A stretch of DNA of 64,000 bases from Kitasatospora sp. SolWspMP-SS2h (GCF_003259315.1 NZ_QLLT01000007.1:43281-107280); one strand, 5' to 3'; positions 52,554-62,384 are shown, numbered from the stretch's first letter. Translations and numbers: made by a program. The notes: generated by a model from the letters alone, not told the origin.

Positions 52554-53807
52554 TTGGCACGCAAGATCGGCAGCCGGTACACCGTCCACCAGGTGATCGG
52601 CCGCGGCTCGGCCGGCACCGTGTGGCTCGGCGAGGGCCCGGACGGCCCGGTGGCGGTGAAGCTGCTGCGCGAGGACCTCGCGGCCGACCAGGTGCTGGTC
52701 GGCCGCTTCGTCCAGGAGCGCGCCGCCCTCACCGGCCTCGACCACCCGCACGTGGTCGGCGTCCACGACATGGTGGTCGACGGCAGCGACCTCGCCCTGG
52801 TGATGGACCTGGTCCGGGGCAGCGACCTGCGCACCCGGCTGGAGCGCGACGGCGTGCTCAGCCCGCTGGTCGCCGCCTCGGTGATCGCCGACGTCGCCGA
52901 CGGCCTGGCCGCCGCGCACGCGGCCGGCATCGTGCACCGCGACGTCAAGCCGGAGAACGTCCTGCTCGACCTCGCCGCCCCGCCCGGCCCCGGCGGCGCC
53001 CCGCGCGCCAGGCTCACCGACTTCGGCATCGCCCGCTTGGTCGACGCCCCCCGCCGCACCCGGGCCACCCGGATCATCGGCACCCCCGACTACCTCGCCC
53101 CCGAGATCATCGAGGGCCTGGAGCCGCGCGCCGCCGTCGACATCTACGCCACCGCCACCGTGCTGTACGAGCTGCTCACCGGCGCCACCCCGTTCGGCGG
53201 CGGCCACACCGGCGCGGTGCTGCGCCGGCACGTCACCGAGAACGTCCCCCCGGTCGAGGGCATGCCGGACGGCCTGTGGCGGATCATCTCCGAGTGCCTG
53301 GCCAAGGCCCCCGCCTCCCGGCTGCGCGCCGCCGAGCTGGCCGCCCGGCTGCGCGCCCTGCTCCCCGAGCTGGCCGGTCTCGGCCCGCTCGCGGTGCCCG
53401 CCCAGCGCGCCGCCGCCGAGGAGGTGCCCACCCCCGGCGAGGCGGTCTACGCCGAGAGCGACGCGCTCGGCGGCGGCGCCCACCGCCGCCGCCGCGGCCC
53501 CGCCGTCCCGCTGGTGCCCGGCCCGCAGCCCGACTCCACCCGGGACACCCACACCAGCCTGCGCCGCCCCTCCGCCCAGGAGCTGGCCTCCTACGCCGAG
53601 GAGTCCCGGGCCCAGCGCGACCGCCCCGGCTCCGGCCCGCACCGCCGCACCCGGGCCCAGATGATCCGCCGCCGCCGCACCCTGGCCGTGCTGATCGCCG
53701 TCGTCCTGCTGCTGGCGGGCGCCGCCGCCGCGTGGACGGCGTTCGCCGCCGAGCCCCCCGCGGGCCCCTCCGCGGCGGTGCGCACCACCTGGTACCCCCG
53801 GTTGTAG
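52554..53807 (+). CDS. pkaB: Membrane Ser/Thr protein kinase, PkaB-like (417 aa)
   Basis: The kinase domain spans about residues 5-265: GRGSAGTVWLG, VAVKLLREDL, HRDVKPENV, DFGIARLVDAP and GTPDYLAPE. A basic juxtamembrane segment (RRRRGPA, RAQMIRRRR) comes before a single transmembrane helix (TLAVLIAVVLLLAGAAAAW) and a short outer tail. The start is TTG at 52554, 6 nt after GGAG. Its size and position before prfB match PkaB of streptomycetes. It is likely a partner or downstream target of the adjacent kinase. Confidence 0.9.
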   Translation: MARKIGSRYTVHQVIGRGSAGTVWLGEGPDGPVAVKLLREDLAADQVLVGRFVQERAALTGLDHPHVVGVHDMVVDGSDLALVMDLVRGSDLRTRLERDGVLSPLVAASVIADVADGLAAAHAAGIVHRDVKPENVLLDLAAPPGPGGAPRARLTDFGIARLVDAPRRTRATRIIGTPDYLAPEIIEGLEPRAAVDIYATATVLYELLTGATPFGGGHTGAVLRRHVTENVPPVEGMPDGLWRIISECLAKAPASRLRAAELAARLRALLPELAGLGPLAVPAQRAAAEEVPTPGEAVYAESDALGGGAHRRRRGPAVPLVPGPQPDSTRDTHTSLRRPSAQELASYAEESRAQRDRPGSGPHRRTRAQMIRRRRTLAVLIAVVLLLAGAAAAWTAFAAEPPAGPSAAVRTTWYPRL

Positions 53808-53829
53808 CCGAGCCCCCCCGCGGAACCAT

Positions 53830-53835
53830 TACCCT
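53830..53835 (+). promoter_or_regulatory. -10 box of leaderless prfB
   Basis: TACCCT ends 6 bases before the GTG at 53842, and no Shine-Dalgarno site is present, so prfB mRNA probably starts at its first codon. Confidence 0.65.
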
Positions 53836-53841
53836 TGAGGC

Positions 53842-54945
53842 GTGGCAGCCGTCGATCCTTCCGAAGAGCTCAAGAACCTCGACTCGACCATGGCGTCGAT
53901 CGAGGCCGTCCTCGACCTGGACAAGATCCGGGCCGACATCGCGACCCTGGAGGAGGAGGCAGCCGCCCCCACCCTGTGGGACGACGTCGCGAACGCACAG
54001 AAGGTCACCAGCCGGCTCTCCTTCCTCCAGGGCGAACTGCGCAAGTTCGAGACCCTGCGCGGCCGGGTCGAGGACCTGGGCGTCCTGTTCGAACTGGCCG
54101 AGGCCGAGGACGACGCGGACACCCGCGTCGAGGCCGAGGCCGAGCTGGTGTCGGTCAAGAAGGCCGTCGAGGAGCTGGAGGTGCGCACCCTGCTCTCCGG
54201 CGAGTACGACGCCCGCGAGGCGCTGGTCAACATCCGCGCCGAGGCCGGCGGCGTCGACGCCGCCGACTTCGCCGAGCAGCTGATGCGGATGTACCTGCGC
54301 TGGTCCGAGCGGCACGGGTACCCGACCGAGGTCTACGACACCTCGTACGCCGAAGAGGCCGGCATCAAGTCCGCGACCTTCACCGTCAAGGCCCCCTACG
54401 CCTACGGCACCCTCTCGGTCGAGCAGGGCACCCACCGCCTGGTGCGGATCTCCCCGTTCGACAACCAGGGCCGCCGCCAGACCTCCTTCGCCGGCGTCGA
54501 GGTGCTCCCCGTCGTCGAGACCTCCGACCACGTCGACATCGACGAGGGCGACCTGCGGATCGACGTCTACCGCGCCTCCGGCCCCGGCGGCCAGGGCGTC
54601 AACACCACCGACTCCGCGGTCCGGATCACCCACCTGCCGACCGGCATCGTGGTCTCCTGCCAGAACGAGCGCTCCCAGATCCAGAACAAGGCCTCGGCGA
54701 TGAACGTCCTCCAGGCCAAGCTGCTGGAGCGCCGCCGCCAGGAGGAGCGCGCCGCGATGGACGCGCTCAAGGACGGCGGCTCGTCCTGGGGCAACCAGAT
54801 GCGCTCCTACGTCCTGCACCCGTACCAGATGGTCAAGGACCTGCGCACCGAGTACGAGGTCGGCAACCCGCAGGGCGTGCTGGACGGGGACATCGACGGC
54901 TTCATCGAGGCCGGCATCCGGTGGCGCAAGCAGCGCGAGAGCTGA
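53842..54945 (+). CDS. prfB: Peptide chain release factor 2 (367 aa)
   Basis: RF2 releases finished proteins at UGA and UAA codons. The catalytic GGQ loop ([19 protein letters not shown]) and the coiled N-terminal part are complete. The frame is continuous: the in-frame TGA and slippery site of Escherichia coli prfB are absent, so the gene is not autoregulated by frameshifting. The start is GTG with no ribosome-binding site and a -10 box directly before it. Confidence 0.97.
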   Translation: MAAVDPSEELKNLDSTMASIEAVLDLDKIRADIATLEEEAAAPTLWDDVANAQKVTSRLSFLQGELRKFETLRGRVEDLGVLFELAEAEDDADTRVEAEAELVSVKKAVEELEVRTLLSGEYDAREALVNIRAEAGGVDAADFAEQLMRMYLRWSERHGYPTEVYDTSYAEEAGIKSATFTVKAPYAYGTLSVEQGTHRLVRISPFDNQGRRQTSFAGVEVLPVVETSDHVDIDEGDLRIDVYRASGPGGQGVNTTDSAVRITHLPTGIVVSCQNERSQIQNKASAMNVLQAKLLERRRQEERAAMDALKDGGSSWGNQMRSYVLHPYQMVKDLRTEYEVGNPQGVLDGDIDGFIEAGIRWRKQRES

Positions 54946-54965
54946 GCGCCCGCGCGGACAGCGAC

Positions 54966-55003
54966 GGGAGGGGCCCCACCGCCACGGCGGTGGGGCCCCT
55001 CCC
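54966..55003. terminator. Terminator after prfB
   Basis: A perfect 18-bp stem (54966-54983 with 54986-55003) around a minimal loop, between prfB and a convergent small gene. It probably serves both. Confidence 0.85.
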
Positions 55004-55023
55004 GTCTCAGCGCTCGGGGTCGG

Positions 55024-55212
55024 TCAGCGCAGCAGCAGGGCCAGCATGAGCACCGCGACGAACAGCAGGCCCAGCAGCACCGCGGGGTTGAGCGTCGCGA
55101 ACGGCCCGTGCGGCTCCTGCTGGAGCCGGGCCCGGTTGGCGCGGCACACCGGGCAGCGGCCGTCGATCACGCGGCCGTTGCAGTTGGCGCACACCAGTTG
55201 GTCGCAGGTCAT
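55024..55212 (-). CDS. Small zinc-ribbon membrane protein (62 aa)
   Basis: The protein starts MTCDQLVCANCNGRVIDGRCPVC, with two Cys pairs (CANC and CPVC) able to bind zinc, and ends in one transmembrane helix (VLLGLLFVAVLMLALLLR). The ATG at 55212 has an excellent AAGGAGGAG site; a longer frame from 55239 lacks one. Function is unknown. It sits between prfB and ftsE, convergent with prfB. Confidence 0.75.
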   Translation of the reverse strand: MTCDQLVCANCNGRVIDGRCPVCRANRARLQQEPHGPFATLNPAVLLGLLFVAVLMLALLLR

Positions 55213-55473
55213 GCGATCTCCTCCTTGCTGCATAGCCAACGCGCCGGAGGCGGATTCGGTTCCGACTGCCTACCACTCTGCCAGGTTCCCTACCCCTCGG
55301 CTCCCGGAGGAGAAGGGTTATCGATCTGTGACGTACCTCGCAATTTCCGGGGCGAACCCGAACAACACCTGACGAAACCACGTTCGGTGCGCGCCCCGCG
55401 ACTGCGGGTGCGGATGGGCATCGCGTAAGGTCACTGGCTCCGATCCACCTAGGATGGCCCCCGTGATGCAGCC

Positions 55474-56163
55474 GTGATCAGATTCGACAACGTCTCCAAG
55501 ACCTATCCCAAGCAGAACCGTCCGGCCCTGGACAACGTCTCGCTGGAGATCGAGAAGGGCGAGTTCGTCTTCCTGGTGGGCTCGTCGGGTTCGGGCAAGT
55601 CGACGTTCCTGCGCCTGTGCCTGCGCGAGGAGCGCCCGTCCACCGGTGCGGTGCACGTGCTGGGCAAGGACCTGGGCAAGCTCTCGAACTGGAAGGTGCC
55701 GCACATGCGGCGCCAACTGGGCACGGTCTTCCAGGACTTCCGCCTGCTGCCGAACAAGACGGTGGGGCAGAACGTGGCGTTCGCCCTGGAGGTCATCGGC
55801 AAGCCGAAGAGCGCCATCAACAAGGTGGTGCCCGAGGTGCTCGACCTGGTCGGCCTCGGCGGCAAGGAGGACCGGATGCCCGGCGAGCTGTCCGGTGGTG
55901 AGCAGCAGCGCGTGGCGATCGCCCGGGCGTTCGTGAACCGCCCGATGCTGCTGATCGCCGACGAGCCCACCGGCAACCTCGACCCGCAGAACTCGGTCGG
56001 CATCATGAAGCTGCTCGACCGCATCAACCGGACCGGCACCACCGTGCTGATGGCGACCCACGACCAGGCCATCGTCGACCAGATGCGCAAGCGCGTCATC
56101 GAGCTCGACAAGGGCCTGCTGGTCCGTGACCAGGCCCGCGGCGTCTACGGCTACCAGAGCTAG
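55474..56163 (+). CDS. ftsE: Cell-division ATPase FtsE (229 aa)
   Basis: The ATPase half of the FtsEX complex, which controls peptidoglycan hydrolases at the septum. Walker A is VGSSGSGKS, signature LSGGEQQR, Walker [13 protein letters not shown] and H-loop MATHDQ. The GTG at 55474 fits the family start [13 protein letters not shown] -10-like TAGGAT lies at 55450. ftsX follows after 11 bases. Confidence 0.96.
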   Translation: MIRFDNVSKTYPKQNRPALDNVSLEIEKGEFVFLVGSSGSGKSTFLRLCLREERPSTGAVHVLGKDLGKLSNWKVPHMRRQLGTVFQDFRLLPNKTVGQNVAFALEVIGKPKSAINKVVPEVLDLVGLGGKEDRMPGELSGGEQQRVAIARAFVNRPMLLIADEPTGNLDPQNSVGIMKLLDRINRTGTTVLMATHDQAIVDQMRKRVIELDKGLLVRDQARGVYGYQS

Positions 56164-56174
56164 AAGAGAGAAGC

Positions 56175-57080
56175 ATGCGCGCCCAGTTCGTTCTGTCGGA
56201 GATCGGCGTCGGTCTCCGCCGCAACCTGACCATGACCATCGCCGTCGTGGTCAGTGTCGCGCTGTCGCTCGCCCTCGCCGGTGCCTCGCTGCTGGTCCGC
56301 GACCAGGTCAACTCCATGAAGGACTACTGGTACGACAAGGTCGAGGTCAGCATCTACTTCTGCACCAAGGCGGAGCACAACTCGCCGCAGTGCGCGGACG
56401 GCGAGGCGACCCAGGACCAGATCCAGGCGGTCAAGGACGGCCTGGCGAAGATGCCGCTGGTGCAGAGCTACACCTTCGAGAACTCGCAGGAAGCGTTCAA
56501 GCACTTCAAGGACAGCAACCCGGACAACCCGCTGCTGGCGGCGGTCGGCCCGGACTCCATGCCGCAGTCCTGGCGGGTCAAGCTGAACGACCCGACCCGG
56601 TTCGACGTGATCCAGAGCGCCTTCGCCGGCAAGCCCGGCGTGAAGTCGGTCGAGGACCAGCGGAAGATCCTGGAGAACCTGTTCGGCCTGCTGCGCGGCC
56701 TGCAGACCGCGGCCTTCGTGATCATGGTGCTGATGCTGTTCGTCGCGCTGCTGCTGATCGTCAACACCGTCCGGGTGTCCGCGTTCAGCCGCCGCCGCGA
56801 GACCGGCATCATGCGGCTGGTCGGCGCGTCCAACTTCTACGTGCAGATGCCGTTCATCGCGGAGGCCGCGTTCGCCGCGCTGCTCGGCTCGGCGCTGGCC
56901 TCGGCGCTGCTGGTGGGCGGGCACTTCTTCGTCCAGGAGTGGCTGGCCAAGAAGGTGGCGTTCATCCACTTCATCGGCCTGTCCTCGGTGTTGGCGGTGA
57001 TCCCGCTGCTGGTCGTGGTCGGCATGGTGATGGCGGGCGTGGCCGCGTTCTTCACCCTGCGCAAGTACCTGAAGGTCTGA
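56175..57080 (+). CDS. ftsX: Cell-division permease FtsX (301 aa)
   Basis: The membrane partner of FtsE. One N-terminal helix (TIAVVVSVALSLALAGASLL), a large outer loop with two cysteines (FCTKAEHNSPQC) and three C-terminal helices show the classic FtsX topology. The motif SAFSRRRETGIMRLVGAS contacts FtsE. The AGAGAAG leader serves as its ribosome-binding site. Confidence 0.96.
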   Translation: MRAQFVLSEIGVGLRRNLTMTIAVVVSVALSLALAGASLLVRDQVNSMKDYWYDKVEVSIYFCTKAEHNSPQCADGEATQDQIQAVKDGLAKMPLVQSYTFENSQEAFKHFKDSNPDNPLLAAVGPDSMPQSWRVKLNDPTRFDVIQSAFAGKPGVKSVEDQRKILENLFGLLRGLQTAAFVIMVLMLFVALLLIVNTVRVSAFSRRRETGIMRLVGASNFYVQMPFIAEAAFAALLGSALASALLVGGHFFVQEWLAKKVAFIHFIGLSSVLAVIPLLVVVGMVMAGVAAFFTLRKYLKV

Positions 57081-57121
57081 CGGGTCGTCGGCGTCACAGG
57101 CCCAACCGCCCGCCGCGGCAC

Positions 57122-57127
57122 TAGAAT
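57122..57127 (+). promoter_or_regulatory. -10 box of leaderless S41 protease gene
   Basis: TAGAAT ends 7 bases before the ATG at 57135, and no Shine-Dalgarno site is present. Confidence 0.6.
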
Positions 57128-57134
57128 CGGGCCC

Positions 57135-58385
57135 ATGCCGACTGCACCGCGGGTACGCCAGGGGATGACGCTGGGCCTGGTGTTCGGCGCGGTGCTGTTC
57201 GCCGGAGCGGCCTCGGGGGCCTGGGGGGAGCCGGACGGCTCGCTCCGGGCCCCCTCGTCGTCCGAGGGACCGCCGCCCGCCGCCGACCTGGCGGGGGCGG
57301 ACCTCACCCCGCAGCAGGCCAGGCAGTTGGTCGGCGCCAGCGGCGACCGCTGGGCGGCCTACCTGAGCCCGCAGCAGTACGCCGACCTCACCGGCGGCCG
57401 GTACGCGGGCGTCGGGCTGAGCGTGGACCGGGAGGCCGGCGGGCCCACCCTGGTCGCCGAGGTGGCGCCCGGCTCGCCCGCCGCCCGGGCCGGCATCGCG
57501 CCCGGCGAACTGCTGGTCACCGTGGACGGCGCCGCCGCCGAGCAGCTGCCGGTCACCGAACTGGTCTCCCGGCTGCGCGGCGGCCCGGCCGGCAGCGCGG
57601 TCGCGGTGGGCGTCCGGGACGCGGCCGGGCCGGTGCGCCAACTCACCCTGACCCGGGCCGAGCTGTCCACCCGGGAGGTCGAGGTCGCGCACCCGGCGCC
57701 CGGGGTGGTCCGGATCGCCGTGCACGCCTTCACCGAGGGCGTCGCAGGCCAGGTGCGGGCCGCCGCGGCCGGCTCCCGGGGCGTGGTGCTCGACCTGCGC
57801 GGCAACTCCGGCGGACTGGTCGGCGAGGCCGTCGCCGCCGCCTCGGTCTTCCTCGACGGCGGGCCGGTGGCCAGCTACCAGGTGCACGGCGAGCACCGCG
57901 AACTGACCGCCGCCCCGGGCGGCGACACCGCCGTCCCGCTGGTGGTGCTGGTCGACGGCGGCACCATGAGCGCCGCCGAACTGCTGGCCGGCGCGTTCCA
58001 GGACCGCAGCCGGGCCGTCCTGGTCGGCAGCCGCACCTTCGGCAAGGGCACCGTCCAGCAGCCCAGCCGGCTCGCCGACGGCTCCGTGCTGGAGCTCACC
58101 GTCGGCCGCTACCAGACCCCGGCCGGCCGCTCCCCGGACGGCACCGGCGTCCAGCCCGACGTGCCGGCCGCCGGCGAGGACCCGCAGGCGCTCGCCCTCA
58201 AGGTGCTGGCCGGGCTCAGCGGCTCCGCCCCCGACGCCACCGGCGCGCCCACCGCCGCCGCGCCCACCCCCGGCCCGGGCGCCACCGCCGGCCCGGGCGC
58301 CACCGTGCCCGCCACCGCCCCCGACGGCCCCCGCCCCGGCCCCGCCGCGGCGCCCTCCGCGCCGCCCGCGCCCGCCGCGCCGTAA
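57135..58385 (+). CDS. Carboxy-terminal processing protease, S41 family (416 aa)
   Basis: A secreted or membrane-anchored protease. An N-terminal signal-like helix ([15 protein letters not shown]) is followed by a PDZ domain ([34 protein letters not shown]) and the S41 core: LDLRGNSGG, nucleophile Ser in [13 protein letters not shown] and Lys in [10 protein letters not shown] Pro/Ala-rich tail ends the protein. It follows ftsEX, an order common in streptomycetes, and may process cell-envelope proteins. Confidence 0.93.
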   Translation: MPTAPRVRQGMTLGLVFGAVLFAGAASGAWGEPDGSLRAPSSSEGPPPAADLAGADLTPQQARQLVGASGDRWAAYLSPQQYADLTGGRYAGVGLSVDREAGGPTLVAEVAPGSPAARAGIAPGELLVTVDGAAAEQLPVTELVSRLRGGPAGSAVAVGVRDAAGPVRQLTLTRAELSTREVEVAHPAPGVVRIAVHAFTEGVAGQVRAAAAGSRGVVLDLRGNSGGLVGEAVAAASVFLDGGPVASYQVHGEHRELTAAPGGDTAVPLVVLVDGGTMSAAELLAGAFQDRSRAVLVGSRTFGKGTVQQPSRLADGSVLELTVGRYQTPAGRSPDGTGVQPDVPAAGEDPQALALKVLAGLSGSAPDATGAPTAAAPTPGPGATAGPGATVPATAPDGPRPGPAAAPSAPPAPAAP

Positions 58386-58429
58386 AGGGGCTGCCGCGTC
58401 CGCCGCCGAAGTGCGAGAATGGCCGGGCT

Positions 58430-58912
58430 ATGGCAAAGGAAACGGGCAAGAAGCTGGTCGCGCAGAACAAGAAGGCGCGGCACGAGTACACCATTCTCGA
58501 CACCTACGAGTGCGGCATGGTGCTCACCGGTACCGAGGTCAAGTCGCTGCGCGAGGGCCGGGCCAACCTGGTCGACGGCTACGCGTACATCCAGGGCGGC
58601 GAGGCCTGGATCGACAACGTCTTCATCCCCGAGTACGCCCAGGGCACCTGGACCAACCACTCGGCGCGGCGCAAGCGCAAGCTGCTGCTGCACAAGCTGG
58701 AGATCCGCAAGATCGAGTCCAAGGCGAAGGAGAGCGGCCACACGCTCGTCCCGCTGTCGCTGTACTTCAAGGACGGCCGCGCCAAGCTCGAACTCGCCCT
58801 CGCCGTCGGCAAGAAGCTCTACGACAAGCGGCAGACCCTGCGCGAGCGCCAGGACCGCCGCGAGTCGGACCGCGCGGTGGCGGCCGCCCGCCGCCGCTCC
58901 GGCCAGGGCTGA
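58430..58912 (+). CDS. smpB: tmRNA-binding protein SmpB (160 aa)
   Basis: SmpB delivers tmRNA to stalled ribosomes. Family marks are [45 protein letters not shown] and [16 protein letters not shown], with a basic tail. The ssrA gene lies about 1.5 kb downstream, a common pairing. Confidence 0.97.
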   Translation: MAKETGKKLVAQNKKARHEYTILDTYECGMVLTGTEVKSLREGRANLVDGYAYIQGGEAWIDNVFIPEYAQGTWTNHSARRKRKLLLHKLEIRKIESKAKESGHTLVPLSLYFKDGRAKLELALAVGKKLYDKRQTLRERQDRRESDRAVAAARRRSGQG

Positions 58913-58967
58913 TCCGCCGTCAACCGCCTGACGGGGCCCGGCCAACCGGCGGGATGGAGCGTCTCCG

Positions 58968-58973
58968 TATCAT
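58968..58973 (+). promoter_or_regulatory. -10 box of leaderless esterase gene
   Basis: TATCAT ends 6 bases before the GTG at 58980; no ribosome-binding site is seen. Confidence 0.6.
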
Positions 58974-58979
58974 CTCGGG

Positions 58980-60245
58980 GTGGACATCTCGCTGTTGAGT
59001 GGCTGGCTGCCGTGGACCTTCCGAATACTGGCCGTGGTGGCGGTCGTGGCGGCGCTGTTCCGGGGCAGCCCGTTCTGGGTCCGCCGCCGGCTGCCCTGGG
59101 TGGTCGGCGGGGCCGCCGCCGGCACCGGGCTGGCCGCGCTGCTGGTGCTGGCGTTCGGCGACGTCCAGGACCCGCTGCCGCCCGGCCTCTGGCTCTGGGT
59201 CTGCTGCGCCCTACTGGGCCTGGGCGGCCTGGCCGCCGGGGTGCGCCGCTCCCGCTGGTGGAACCTGGCCGCCGTCCCGGTCGCGGTGGCGATGTCGCTG
59301 CTGTGCGCGGCCAACTCGATCAACATCTCCACCGGCTACTACCCCGACGTGGAGGCGGCGGTCGGCGACCTGTCCGACGCCCCGGTGCCGCAGCAGATGA
59401 CCCTGGAGGAGGCCCTGGCCACCGTCGGCCGGGCCGCCGAGGGCCGGGTGGTCGCGGTGGACGTCCCGGCCGAGCCGAGCGGCTTCAAGCACCGGCGCGA
59501 ACTGGTCTACCTGCCGCCGGCCTGGTTCCGCAGCAAGGTCCGGCCCAAGCTGCCGGTGGTGGAGATGATCGGCGGCCAGTTCGCCGCCCCCGACAACTGG
59601 ATCCGGGCCGGCGCGGCGATCGAGACCGCCGACGCGTACGCCGCCGCCCACAACGGCTACGCCCCGGTGCTGGTGATGGCGGACGCCACCGGGAACTTCA
59701 AGACCGACACCGAGTGCGTCAACGGCAAGCACGGCAACGCCGAGGACCACCTGGTCAAGGACATCCCGCCGTACGTCGCCCGGACCTTCGGCACCGCCAC
59801 CGACCCGCGCTCCTGGGCCGTGGTCGGCTGGTCGATGGGCGGCACCTGCGCGGTCGACCTGGGCGTGGCGCACCCCGAGGTGTTCCGCCACTTCGTCGAC
59901 ATCTCCGGCGACCTCGGCCCCAACCTCGGCGGCCGGCAGGCCACCGTCGACGGCCTCTACGGCGGGGACGCCGCCGCCTGGGAGGCCCACGACCCGCTGA
60001 CCGTCCTCGGCCGGGCCGCGAAGGACGCCTACCGCGGCTCCGGCGGCTACTTCCTGGTCGGCGCCGACGAGGGCGGCAAGCACCTGGAGAACGCCCAGGC
60101 CCTGGACCGGGCCGCCCGGCAGGCCGGTCTGGACACCAAGGTCGAGGTGCACCCCGGCAAGCACGACTGGCAGTTCGGCGGCGCGGGCTTCAGGCTGGCG
60201 CTGCCCTGGCTGGCCCAGCGGACCGGCCTGCCCGGCGCGAACTGA
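58980..60245 (+). CDS. Membrane-anchored esterase, antigen-85/esterase D type (421 aa)
   Basis: About three transmembrane helices occupy the first 110 residues. An alpha/beta-hydrolase domain related to esterase D and mycolyltransferases follows: ELVYLPPAWF, VVEMIGGQF, nucleophile Ser in VGWSMGGTCA, then Asp in GADEGGKH and His in HPGKHDWQF. The catalytic domain probably faces outside the cell. The substrate is unknown. It sits between smpB and ssrA. Confidence 0.88.
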   Translation: MDISLLSGWLPWTFRILAVVAVVAALFRGSPFWVRRRLPWVVGGAAAGTGLAALLVLAFGDVQDPLPPGLWLWVCCALLGLGGLAAGVRRSRWWNLAAVPVAVAMSLLCAANSINISTGYYPDVEAAVGDLSDAPVPQQMTLEEALATVGRAAEGRVVAVDVPAEPSGFKHRRELVYLPPAWFRSKVRPKLPVVEMIGGQFAAPDNWIRAGAAIETADAYAAAHNGYAPVLVMADATGNFKTDTECVNGKHGNAEDHLVKDIPPYVARTFGTATDPRSWAVVGWSMGGTCAVDLGVAHPEVFRHFVDISGDLGPNLGGRQATVDGLYGGDAAAWEAHDPLTVLGRAAKDAYRGSGGYFLVGADEGGKHLENAQALDRAARQAGLDTKVEVHPGKHDWQFGGAGFRLALPWLAQRTGLPGAN

Positions 60246-60372
60246 CCGGCGCGGACCGGCACCGGACCCGCGCCGACCGCTAATGCGCTGGACCCTTGAC
60301 GCGCGGGTTGAGTACTATGGCAGCGCACCACCCGGCGGGCCCGCCCGTCGGCGCTGTTTCTCAACACAACAT

Positions 60373-60750
60373 GGGGATGATCGGTTTCGACAGTGACAGT
60401 CGAAACAGGAGAAGCGAGCCGAGGAACGCGGCAATGATCTCGTTAACCACCTGTCGCAAAAAAATAATCGCCAACTCTAAGCGCGATTCCCAGCAGTTCG
60501 CTCTCGCAGCCTGATCTGCGAAAGTGAATGGGTGTCAGCCCGGGGCGTTCCCGACCCGGATCCTGGCATAATCTAGGGAACTCAACCCGCCACCCGGGCC
60601 ACGGGGGTGGTGGGGAAACCAAACAGTGGCTGGGCCTGTTGGCGGCTTGTCCGCGTGACCGCCAGGGCCGAGAAAATCACAGCGGACTGCGCTCGGAGAA
60701 GTCCTGAATCCACTTCACTGGACCCGGGTTCGATTCCCGGCATCTCCACC
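60373..60750 (+). ncRNA. ssrA: Transfer-messenger RNA (tmRNA)
   Basis: tmRNA rescues ribosomes stalled on broken messages. The 5' end GGGGATGATCGGTTTCGACAG and the 3' end GGGTTCGATTCCCGGCATCTCC form the tRNA-like part: GGGGATG pairs with CATCTCC over 7 bp with one G-U. The tag frame begins with GCC at 60470 and reads ANSKRDSQQFALAA before TGA at 60512-60514. The 3' end encodes ACC, then G, so the final A of CCA is added later. A -10 box TACTAT lies at 60311-60316, giving a precursor that is trimmed at the 5' end. Confidence 0.97.
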
Positions 60751-60766
60751 GCCCCATGTGCACCGC

Positions 60767-60796
60767 AGAGCCGCCCTCCGCCCGGAGGGCGGCTCT
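60767..60796 (+). terminator. Terminator after ssrA
   Basis: A perfect 14-bp GC-rich stem (AGAGCCGCCCTCCG with its complement) around a 2-nt loop, starting 17 bases after the tmRNA end. Confidence 0.85.
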
Positions 60797-60939
60797 CGTG
60801 CGTTCCGGGGTGCCCCTCACACCCCCGCCCCGCCCCGGGTGAGAGGACGGTTCCGCACCCTTCACACCGCACAACGGTTCCGAAATCGTGGACTCCTAGC
60901 GTCAGTGGCACAGGGCAACGGAACGCGAAGGAGCAGCCC

Positions 60940-62313
60940 ATGGACGGCACCACCACGCGCGGCAGGACGGGCGGCCGCTGGATCCGGCACTGGGACCCGG
61001 AGGACACCGCGTTCTGGGAGGCCACCGGCCGCCGCACCGCCCGCCGCAACCTCGCCTTCTCGGTGCTCTCCGAACACGTCGGCTTCTCGATCTGGAGCCT
61101 GTGGTCGGTGATGGTGCTCTTCATGGGCAAGGAGTACGGCATCGACCCGGCCGGGAAGTTCTTCCTGGTCGCGATGCCCACCCTGGTCGGCTCCTTCGTC
61201 CGCATCCCCTACACCGTCGCGGTCGCCCGCTTCGGCGGCCGGAACTGGACGGTGGTCTCCGCGCTGCTGCTCCTGCTGCCCACCCTGGCCGCCGGGTACG
61301 TGATGCACCCCGGCACCTCGTACACCGCGTTCATGCTGGTCGCGGCGCTCACCGGGTTCGGCGGCGGCAACTTCGCCTCCTCGATGACCAACATCAACGC
61401 CTTCTACCCGGCCCGGCACAAGGGCTGGGCGCTGGGCCTCAACGCGGGCGGCGGCAACATCGGGGTGCCCGTCATCCAGCTGGTCGCGCTCGGCGTGATC
61501 GCCGGGGCCGGGGCCGGGCACCCGCGGATCGTCCTCGGCGTCTACCTGCCGCTGATCATGCTCGCCGCGCTGTGCGCCGCCCTGTTCATGGACAACCTGG
61601 CCCCGGTGCGGGCCGACACCCGCTCGCTGGCCGCGGTCGTCCGGGAGAAGCACACCTGGCTGATGTCGGTGCTGTACGTCGGCACCTTCGGCTCCTTCAT
61701 CGGCTTCTCCTTCGCCTTCGGCCTGGTGCTGCAGAACCAGTTCGGCCGCACCCCGCTCCAGGCCGCCCAGCTCACCTTCCTCGGCCCGCTGCTGGGCTCG
61801 GTGGTCCGCCCGGTCGGCGGGAAGCTCGCCGACCGGTTCGGCGGCGCCCGGATCACGCTGTGGAACTTCGCCGCGATGGCCGCCGCCGCGAGCGTGGTCA
61901 CCTACGCCTCGTCGATCCGCTCGCTGCCGGTCTTCCTGGCCGGGTTCGTCGCCCTGTTCGCCCTCGCCGGGCTGGGCAACGGCTCCACCTACAAGATGAT
62001 CCCCGGCATCTTCGACGCCAAGGCCCAGGACCGGATCGCCGCCGGGGCCACCGCCGAGGAGGCCGCCGCCTGGTCCCGGCGGATGTCCGGCTCCGCGATC
62101 GGCGTGATCGGCGCGGTCGGCGCCCTCGGCGGGCTGTTCATCAACCTGGCCTTCCGGGAGTCCTTCCTGGTCGCCGGGTCCGGCACCCCGGCCTTCGCCT
62201 CCTTCCTGGCCGCCTACGCGGTCTGCTCCGCCCTCACCTGGACGGTGTACCTCCGCCGCCCCGCCGGCGCCCCCGCCGTCGCCGGTGACGGCGCCGCCCT
62301 CGCGCGGGTCTGA
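60940..62313 (+). CDS. narK: Nitrate/nitrite transporter, NarK family (457 aa)
   Basis: An MFS transporter with 12 predicted helices and both nitrate signatures: GFGGGNFASSMTNINAFYP, then GWALGLNAGGGNIGV, and later GLGNGSTYKMIPGIF. The MFS loop motif GGKLADRFGG is also present. It moves nitrate in or nitrite out. The ATG at 60940 has GAAGGAG 7 nt upstream. It precedes the nnaR-like regulator, as in S. coelicolor. Confidence 0.94.
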   Translation: MDGTTTRGRTGGRWIRHWDPEDTAFWEATGRRTARRNLAFSVLSEHVGFSIWSLWSVMVLFMGKEYGIDPAGKFFLVAMPTLVGSFVRIPYTVAVARFGGRNWTVVSALLLLLPTLAAGYVMHPGTSYTAFMLVAALTGFGGGNFASSMTNINAFYPARHKGWALGLNAGGGNIGVPVIQLVALGVIAGAGAGHPRIVLGVYLPLIMLAALCAALFMDNLAPVRADTRSLAAVVREKHTWLMSVLYVGTFGSFIGFSFAFGLVLQNQFGRTPLQAAQLTFLGPLLGSVVRPVGGKLADRFGGARITLWNFAAMAAAASVVTYASSIRSLPVFLAGFVALFALAGLGNGSTYKMIPGIFDAKAQDRIAAGATAEEAAAWSRRMSGSAIGVIGAVGALGGLFINLAFRESFLVAGSGTPAFASFLAAYAVCSALTWTVYLRRPAGAPAVAGDGAALARV

Positions 62314-62320
62314 ACCCCCG

Positions 62321-62377
62321 CCCCGGGACCGCCCCGCCCCCGGTACCACCCGCCCCCGGGACCGCCCCGCCCCCGGT
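62321..62377 (+). repeat. Two 24-bp direct repeats after narK
   Basis: The 24-mer beginning CCCCGGGACCGCCCC occurs at 62321-62344 and 62354-62377, 33 bases apart. It is C-rich on the plus strand. It may act in termination of narK or may be simple-sequence drift. Confidence 0.7.
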
Positions 62378-62384
62378 GCCGCTC

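Noticed and set aside
53842-54000. A programmed frameshift in prfB
   Set aside because: The frame is continuous from the GTG start, with no internal TGA or slippery site.
60713-60750. A tRNA-like 3' end
   Set aside because: It belongs to tmRNA; no separate anticodon arm is present.
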